Below, one piece after another: positions 4,748-8,976 of a stretch of DNA of 8,976 nt (positions are counted from its first letter, which is position 1; each line of letters opens with the position of its first letter). Under the pieces are notes generated by a model, which did not search any database, had not been told where the DNA came from, and was given only the letters and a program-made list of their open reading frames with translations. Source of the stretch: Thermoanaerobaculia bacterium (GTDB taxonomy: Bacteria; Acidobacteriota; Thermoanaerobaculia; Multivoradales; UBA5704); assembly GCA_025937035.1 (NCBI GenBank), contig JAICSG010000115.1, positions 1 to 8,976 on the forward strand, written 5' to 3'. The translations under genes and the position numbers were made by a program.

Positions 4748-5998
4748 ATGAACCGCCGTTTTCCCTTGCGTGCGCGGTCCGCCGTCCTGGCCTCCTTTTT
4801 CCTCTTCCTCACCCTTCTGGCGGGAGCGGCCGGAGCGAAGGCCGAGCTCCTGTTGACCCACCTCCGCGGTGAGGCCCGGGCGGTGAAAGTGGCGCAGGCG
4901 AACGGCGGCGCCATCCGCTTCGCCGCCGAGGCGCGCCTCGCCAATGCCGGCGGCTGGAGCCTGGGAGCGCGCCGCCTGCCGGGCGATCCGCCCACCTCCA
5001 CCGCCCCCTTCGACTGGCCGAACGGCACGCCCATCCCCTTCGTCCTCGCCTACGACGGCCGCCGGACCGTCTCGCTGACCCTCTTCCAGGGGGACCGCCG
5101 GTCGGCCGTCACCTACCAGAGCGACAAGCTCGGAGATTGCGACGAGCTGTTCCTGAGCGCCGTGGCGGCCGGGCCGGACAACGGCGCCTCCCTGGCCGGC
5201 CTGAAGCTGGGCGACCTCCCGGTGAAGAACGCTCCGGCCGCCGGAAACCCCTCAGGGGAGCAGGACGTCCTGCGGATCCAGGGCGGCAATCTCACCCACG
5301 GCTTCACCCTCACCGGCGCGATCACCCTGAGCTGGGGGAGCGCCCGGCCTTCAGGCTCCGATCTCCACGTGCTGTTCTGGGGCGCCCGGATGCCGGCGGC
5401 GCCGGCCGGCCAGCGCCCCTCGCGGGTCACCATCACCGCGCCCGCGCCGGAGAGCGTGCTGGCGAGCGGCACGCCCACGATTACCGCCGTCTTCCCGGAG
5501 GGAAAGGCCGTCGATCCCGCCACGGTCCTGCTGATGGTCGACGGCGCGGACCGCACCCCGCAGGCCGAGATCGGCGCCGCCGGCCTGACCTTCACCCCGC
5601 CGGCCCGGCTCCTGGAAGGAAAGCACACGGCGCAGGTGATCGTCCGGGCCCCGGGCGGCCGCGAGGAGCAGGCCTCCGTGAGCTTCACCACCGACACCGT
5701 GCCGCCGTCGATCGCCTTCGCCTCGCCGCCCAGGATCGTGACCGGCACCGCGGCCCCCATCATCCGCCTGACCTACTCGGACCTCACCTCGGGGCTCGAC
5801 ACCGGCACCCTCAAGGTCGCCCTCGACGGCGAATCGATCGATTCGATCTGCGTCGCCAACGCCGCCTCGGGGGTCTGCATCCCGCAGGCGATCGAGGAGG
5901 GCTCCCACCTGCTGACGGCGACCATCCGCGACCGCGCGGGCAACGCCGGCACGGCGAGCTTCGCCTTCACCCTCTCTCTGAACGAAGAGTCAGAGTAG
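4748..5998 (+). CDS. secreted protein with unrecognised N-terminal domain and two Ig-like domains
   Basis: The 416-residue product starts with a clear signal peptide (residues 1-32: charged MNRRFPLRAR, a hydrophobic core, then AGAAGAKA). Residues 33-222 form a domain I do not recognise confidently. It is rich in short beta-type stretches and ends with HGFTLTGAITLSWG, a style seen in some choice-of-anchor exported domains. Residues about 225-316 and 317-411 look like two bacterial Ig-like beta-sandwich modules (second: PPSIAFASPP to RDRAGNAGTASFAFTLS). C368 and C377 could form a disulfide in the second. The protein stops right after the second Ig domain, with no membrane anchor, LPxTG or sorting tail. 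ATG 4748 is preferred because it starts the signal peptide, but it lacks a nearby Shine-Dalgarno sequence. Its 3' end overlaps the MbfA-like gene by 9 bases, tail to tail. Divergence from the peroxidase gene suggests, but does not prove, joint extracellular work. Confidence 0.8.
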   Translation: MNRRFPLRARSAVLASFFLFLTLLAGAAGAKAELLLTHLRGEARAVKVAQANGGAIRFAAEARLANAGGWSLGARRLPGDPPTSTAPFDWPNGTPIPFVLAYDGRRTVSLTLFQGDRRSAVTYQSDKLGDCDELFLSAVAAGPDNGASLAGLKLGDLPVKNAPAAGNPSGEQDVLRIQGGNLTHGFTLTGAITLSWGSARPSGSDLHVLFWGARMPAAPAGQRPSRVTITAPAPESVLASGTPTITAVFPEGKAVDPATVLLMVDGADRTPQAEIGAAGLTFTPPARLLEGKHTAQVIVRAPGGREEQASVSFTTDTVPPSIAFASPPRIVTGTAAPIIRLTYSDLTSGLDTGTLKVALDGESIDSICVANAASGVCIPQAIEEGSHLLTATIRDRAGNAGTASFAFTLSLNEESE

Positions 5999-7153
5999 CT
6001 TCGACACCCACCCGCCCACGAAGTACCCCACCACGGCCACGCCGAGCCCGACCACGAACATGTCGAGCCCCGAGCGGAAGACGCCGCGGCCGGTGAAGAT
6101 CGAGCGGGCCGCGCCCACCAGGAAGTGGGAGAGCATGGCGATCACGAACGAGAGCACGATCGCCGGCGCGCCGTGGGTGAAGAAGAACGGCAGCACCGGG
6201 ATCAGGGCGCCGAAGGCGGTGGCGAGGCCGGTGGTCCACCCCTCCTTGAGCGGCGAGGCGTCCTGGTCGCCGATCTTCAGCTCCTCGCGCACCTGCTCCT
6301 CCAGCATGCGCTTGGGGTCCTTCATCACCTCGGTCGCGAGGTCGTGCGCGGCGGCCTTGTCCATCCCCTTCAGCTCGTAGACCAGCGCCAGCTCGTCGCG
6401 CTCGACCTCGGGCATCAGCTCGATCTCGGCGCGCTCCATGGCGATCTCGTGGGCGTAGACCTCCTGCTCGCTCTTGGCCGCCAGGAAGCCGCTGGCGCCC
6501 ATCGACAGGGCGTCCGCGATCAGCCCGGCCACCCCGGCCACCACGATCGCCTGGTGCTGGGCCGCCACGGTGGCGCCGATCACCCCCGCCACCAGGCCGA
6601 AATTGGCCGTGAGGCCGTCGTTGAAGCCATAGATCACGTTGCGCAGGAACCCCCCGGCCTCGATGCGGTGCCAGGGCTCGGTGCCGCTGTTGGCGATGTC
6701 CCCCAGGGTGGTGGCGTGCTCGGCCGACTCGCGGGCGAGCAGCAGCGCCTCACTCTGGCCGGCCGAGCCCGCGGGCGTCGTGTGGTGCATCTGTAAATAG
6801 GCGCGCACCTCCCGCCCCTCCTCCGCGAGCAGCAGGGGGAGGAGGGCGCGGGGGCCCAGCGTCTTGCCCAGAAGGGCCATGGCCCGCGCCCGCAGGCTGG
6901 GCCGGAACGGCCCCACCGGCCGGCCGTTCGCCGCCAGCAGATCCGCCCAGATCTTGGTGTGGCGGTCCTCGACGTGCGACAGGCGCGCGTACAGGTCGCG
7001 CTTGCGCGGATCGTGCTCGACCTTGCTCAGCAGATGGTAGAGGTATGCCGCGTCCGCCTCGTCCTGCCAATGATGCTCGAAGGCGTGGAGGTCCGGAGGG
7101 GCGACCGGCGCGGCGGAAGGGGTCTTTGTTACCTCGGAAGATGTCAGGGTCAT
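5990..7153 (-). CDS. MbfA-like iron transporter, ferritin-like domain fused to VIT domain
   Basis: The 387-residue protein joins an N-terminal rubrerythrin/erythrin-like di-iron domain (about 22-150) to a C-terminal VIT1/CCC1 transporter domain (about 165-387). This is the architecture of membrane-bound ferritin A, which exports iron and protects against peroxide in alphaproteobacteria. Likely di-iron ligands are E32, E62 and H65 (HVEDRH), E111/E112/E115 (AEEGREV) and E142 to H146 (RESAEH). The VIT hallmark IYGFNDGLTANFGLVAG lies at 174-190. Five hydrophobic helices are visible (about 170-192, 200-222, 306-325, 330-348, 362-384), with an acidic cytosolic metal-binding stretch 225-300 between helices 2 and 3. 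The length is as expected. ATG 7153 has GAGG 7 bases upstream. The gene is divergent from the acyl-CoA synthetase and overlaps the Ig-like gene's end. Substrate could be Fe(II) or Mn(II); iron is likelier from the fusion. Confidence 0.92.
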   Translation of the reverse strand: MTLTSSEVTKTPSAAPVAPPDLHAFEHHWQDEADAAYLYHLLSKVEHDPRKRDLYARLSHVEDRHTKIWADLLAANGRPVGPFRPSLRARAMALLGKTLGPRALLPLLLAEEGREVRAYLQMHHTTPAGSAGQSEALLLARESAEHATTLGDIANSGTEPWHRIEAGGFLRNVIYGFNDGLTANFGLVAGVIGATVAAQHQAIVVAGVAGLIADALSMGASGFLAAKSEQEVYAHEIAMERAEIELMPEVERDELALVYELKGMDKAAAHDLATEVMKDPKRMLEEQVREELKIGDQDASPLKEGWTTGLATAFGALIPVLPFFFTHGAPAIVLSFVIAMLSHFLVGAARSIFTGRGVFRSGLDMFVVGLGVAVVGYFVGGWVSKLL

Positions 7154-7205
7154 GCTCGATCCTCGTGAAGAAGGCTCATCGTATCCTGTCTGGGGAGCAA
7201 AGAGG
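7154..7205. promoter_or_regulatory. short divergent region between MbfA-like and acyl-CoA synthetase genes
   Basis: Only 52 bases separate the two chosen starts. They hold a ribosome site for each gene (GAGG at 7161-7164 on minus, GGGGAG at 7192-7197 on plus). Two non-overlapping promoters would hardly fit, so at least one promoter probably lies within the neighbouring coding sequence or the two overlap. I see no strong -35/-10 pair and no clear Fur- or Irr-type palindrome. Confidence 0.4.
7192..7197 (+). promoter_or_regulatory. ribosome binding site deciding the acyl-CoA synthetase start
   Basis: GGGGAG lies 8 bases before ATG 7206. Of the candidate starts 7152, 7206 and 7224, only 7206 has such a site. 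ATG 7152 would share the bases CATG with the opposite gene's start codon and has no ribosome site. Confidence 0.7.
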
Positions 7206-8915
7206 ATGCCCTACACTACCCCCATGCCCCACCCCACCCAATCCTTCCTGGCCGCCCGCGACTTCCTGATCGCCCACCGCGAGGACTACGCGGCGGCCTA
7301 CGCCGGCTTCCGCTGGCCGGAGCTCGACCGCTTCAACTGGGCCCTCGACTTCTTCGACGTCCAGGCCCGCGGCAACGATCGCACAGCCCTCTGGCTCGTC
7401 GACGACGAGGGGCGCGAGAACCGGCTCAGCTTCGCGGCGATGTCCGAGCGCTCCAACCGGGTGGCCAACCACCTGCGCGCGCTGGGCGTCCGGTGGGGCG
7501 ACCGCGTTCTGGTGATGCTCCCCAACGTGGCACCCCTCTGGGAGATCATGCTGGCCGCCATCAAGCTGGGCGCGGTGGTCAGCCCGGCCACCACCCTGCT
7601 CGGCAGCGCCGACCTCCAGGACCGCATCGAGCGCGGCGAGATCCGCCACGTCATCGCCGATGCCCCCTCGGCCGAAAAGCTCGCCGCCGTGCCGGGCGGC
7701 TTCACCCGTCTGATCGTGGGTGGGGACGCCGCCGGCTGGCATTCCTACTCGGAGGCCTATGACGCACCGGCCGATTTCCAGCCGGATGGCGAGACCCGCG
7801 CCGACGATCCGTTCCTGCTCTATTTCACCTCCGGCACCACCGCCAAGCCCAAGATGGTGCTGCACACCCAGCAGAGCTATCCGGTGGGGCACCTCTCCAC
7901 GATGTACTGGATCGGCCTGCGCGAGGGGGACGTCCACCTCAACATCAGCTCGCCGGGCTGGGCCAAGCACGCCTGGAGCTGCTTCTTCGCGCCGTGGAAC
8001 GCGGGCGCGGCCATCTTCATCCACCAGCTCCCGCGCTTCGACGGCCAGAAGACCCTGGCGGCGCTGGCCCGCCACGGCGTCACCACCCTCTGCGCGCCGC
8101 CCACGGTCTGGCGCATGCTGATCCTGGAGGACCTCAAGGCCTATCCGGTGAAGCTCCGCGAGGTGGTGAGCGCCGGCGAGCCGCTCAATCCGGAGGTGAT
8201 CGTCCAGGTGCGCGAGGCCTGGGGGCTGACCGTCCGCGACGGCTACGGCCAGACCGAGACCACCTGCCAGATCGGCAATCCGCCGGGCCAGGAGGTGAAG
8301 GTCGGGGCCATGGGCAAGCCCATGCCCGGCTATCACATCGACCTCCTCGATCCGGACGGCCACGCGAGCGACGAGGGGGAGATCTCCATCCGGCTCGCCC
8401 CCCGTCCGCTCCCTCTGATGGCCGGCTATCTGGACAACCCCGAAGCCAGTGCCCGGCTCCTCGGCGGCAGCCACTACCGTACCTCGGACGTGGCCCAGCG
8501 CGATCACGACGGAACCTTCTGGTACGTGGGCCGGGCGGACGACGTCTTCAAGAGCTCCGACTACCGGATCAGCCCGTTCGAGCTGGAGAGCGCCCTCATC
8601 GAGCACGACCTGGTAGCCGAGGCGGCGGTGGTGCCGAGCCCGGACCCCATCCGCCTGAGCGTGCCCAAGGCCTGGGTGGTGCTCAAGCCCGGCGTGGAGC
8701 CCTCCCGTTCGGCGGCGCACGCCCTCTTCCGCTTCTCCCGCCAGCGCCTGCCCCCCTTCGCGCGCATCCGCCGCATCGAATTCGCCGAGCTGCCGAAGAC
8801 CATCTCGGGCAAGATCCGCCGCGTCGAGCTGCGGGCGATGGAAAAAGAGCGCCACGCCGCCAACGTCCGCGGCGAGCATGAGTACTGGGAGGACGATTTC
8901 ATCGATTTTGATTGA
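7206..8915 (+). CDS. acyl-CoA synthetase (AMP-forming, ANL superfamily, medium-chain-like)
   Basis: The 569-residue enzyme activates a carboxylic acid to an acyl-adenylate and then an acyl-CoA in the cytoplasm. Motifs in order: phosphate loop TSGTTAKPK (208-216), the acyl-site stretch SSPGWAKHAWSCFFAPW (248-264) as in medium-chain acyl-CoA synthetases, GYGQTET (346-352), YRTSD with D428, WYVGRADD with R443, hinge region KSSDYRISPFELES (449-462), and PKTISGK with catalytic K536. In most family members the position of D452 is Gly (SGYRIGP), so this is a subfamily variant near the CoA tunnel. Length is normal. The start at 7206 is set by GGGGAG 8 bases upstream; 7224 is the alternative. The C-terminus ends in an acidic tail (EYWEDDFIDFD). 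Substrate (propionate, medium-chain or aromatic acid) cannot be fixed from sequence, and no neighbouring gene in the window indicates a pathway. Confidence 0.93.
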   Translation: MPYTTPMPHPTQSFLAARDFLIAHREDYAAAYAGFRWPELDRFNWALDFFDVQARGNDRTALWLVDDEGRENRLSFAAMSERSNRVANHLRALGVRWGDRVLVMLPNVAPLWEIMLAAIKLGAVVSPATTLLGSADLQDRIERGEIRHVIADAPSAEKLAAVPGGFTRLIVGGDAAGWHSYSEAYDAPADFQPDGETRADDPFLLYFTSGTTAKPKMVLHTQQSYPVGHLSTMYWIGLREGDVHLNISSPGWAKHAWSCFFAPWNAGAAIFIHQLPRFDGQKTLAALARHGVTTLCAPPTVWRMLILEDLKAYPVKLREVVSAGEPLNPEVIVQVREAWGLTVRDGYGQTETTCQIGNPPGQEVKVGAMGKPMPGYHIDLLDPDGHASDEGEISIRLAPRPLPLMAGYLDNPEASARLLGGSHYRTSDVAQRDHDGTFWYVGRADDVFKSSDYRISPFELESALIEHDLVAEAAVVPSPDPIRLSVPKAWVVLKPGVEPSRSAAHALFRFSRQRLPPFARIRRIEFAELPKTISGKIRRVELRAMEKERHAANVRGEHEYWEDDFIDFD

Positions 8916-8976
8916 CCGGCCGCTCTACGAAGATCGCCCGCGGCTCGCCAACACCACCGGCCCCCCCCCCCCCCCC
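8878..8976 (+). CDS. possible 5' end of a downstream gene (partial)
   Basis: A plus-strand frame from ATG 8878, or TTG 8908, stays open to the window edge and overlaps the end of the acyl-CoA synthetase gene. From TTG it reads MIDRPLYEDRPRLANTTG followed by a Pro run from the terminal C tract. The synthetase stop falls within the same TTGATTGA string, as in coupled genes. No family is recognisable, and a frame this short can be open by chance. Confidence 0.22.
   Translation, partial: MSTGRTISSILIDRPLYEDRPRLANTTGPPPPP
8961..8976 (+). repeat. homopolymer run of 16 C at the window edge
   Basis: The last 16 bases are all C and may continue outside. No other homopolymer in the window approaches this length. 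It may be a slippage-prone tract, or it may mark an assembly break at low-complexity sequence. Confidence 0.8.

Noticed and set aside
2749..4872. Plus-strand open frame of 707 codons opposite the peroxidase gene
   Set aside because: Its translation is Arg/Val/Asp-rich low-complexity with no motif, typical of the antisense frame of a GC-rich gene, and the opposite strand encodes an intact peroxidase.
4555..5034. Longer peroxidase start at 5034
   Set aside because: The extension would overlap the divergent Ig-like gene and place a signal peptide in the middle of the protein. AGGAGG before ATG 4554 fixes the start.
7176..8879. Minus-strand open frame of 567 codons opposite the acyl-CoA synthetase gene
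   Set aside because: Shadow of a real gene. The translation shows no domain and is biased to His, Gly, Ala and Val.

Overview
The window is GC-rich bacterial chromosome with high-GC codon use throughout, so long antisense ORFs are common and misleading. It holds six well-supported genes plus two possible partial genes at the edges. The mix of a Fis-type sigma-54 activator, a membrane HD-GYP protein, a secreted animal-type haem peroxidase, a secreted Ig-like protein, a ferritin-like/VIT fusion and an acyl-CoA synthetase would fit a metabolically versatile free-living Gram-negative such as an Acidobacteriota or Myxococcota member. No ribosomal or other phylogenetic marker is present, so this assignment is only a guess.

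Left part (1-2421): a sigma-54 activator ATPase (+) carries unusual substitutions in several catalytic motifs. Its stop codon may overlap an upstream gene through a GTGA junction. It converges on a likely minus-strand operon of an HD-GYP c-di-GMP phosphodiesterase-like membrane protein followed by a DUF309 protein. Two inverted copies of an AT-rich heptamer repeat (about 30 bp) bracket the DUF309 gene and supply the stop codons of both minus-strand genes.

Middle (2422-4747): a 477-base gap holds a candidate sigma-70-type promoter, a possible Trp-rich leader peptide overlapping the HD-GYP start, an imperfect hairpin, and a strong intrinsic terminator for the next gene. That gene (minus) is a secreted haem peroxidase of the peroxidasin/myeloperoxidase superfamily with its catalytic residues intact. 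It is divergent, across 193 bases, from a secreted protein with an unrecognised N-terminal domain and two Ig-like domains.

Right part (4748-8976): the Ig-like gene overlaps tail-to-tail by 9 bases with an MbfA-like ferritin/VIT iron transporter gene (minus). This in turn is divergent from an acyl-CoA synthetase gene (+) across about 50 bases. The window ends in a run of 16 C residues, with a possible further reading frame entering it.

Functional reading (inference): the secreted peroxidase and the MbfA-like iron exporter both relate to hydrogen peroxide and iron handling. The left part looks regulatory (c-di-GMP turnover and sigma-54 activation). I see no defence system, integrase, transposase, CRISPR array, rRNA or tRNA.
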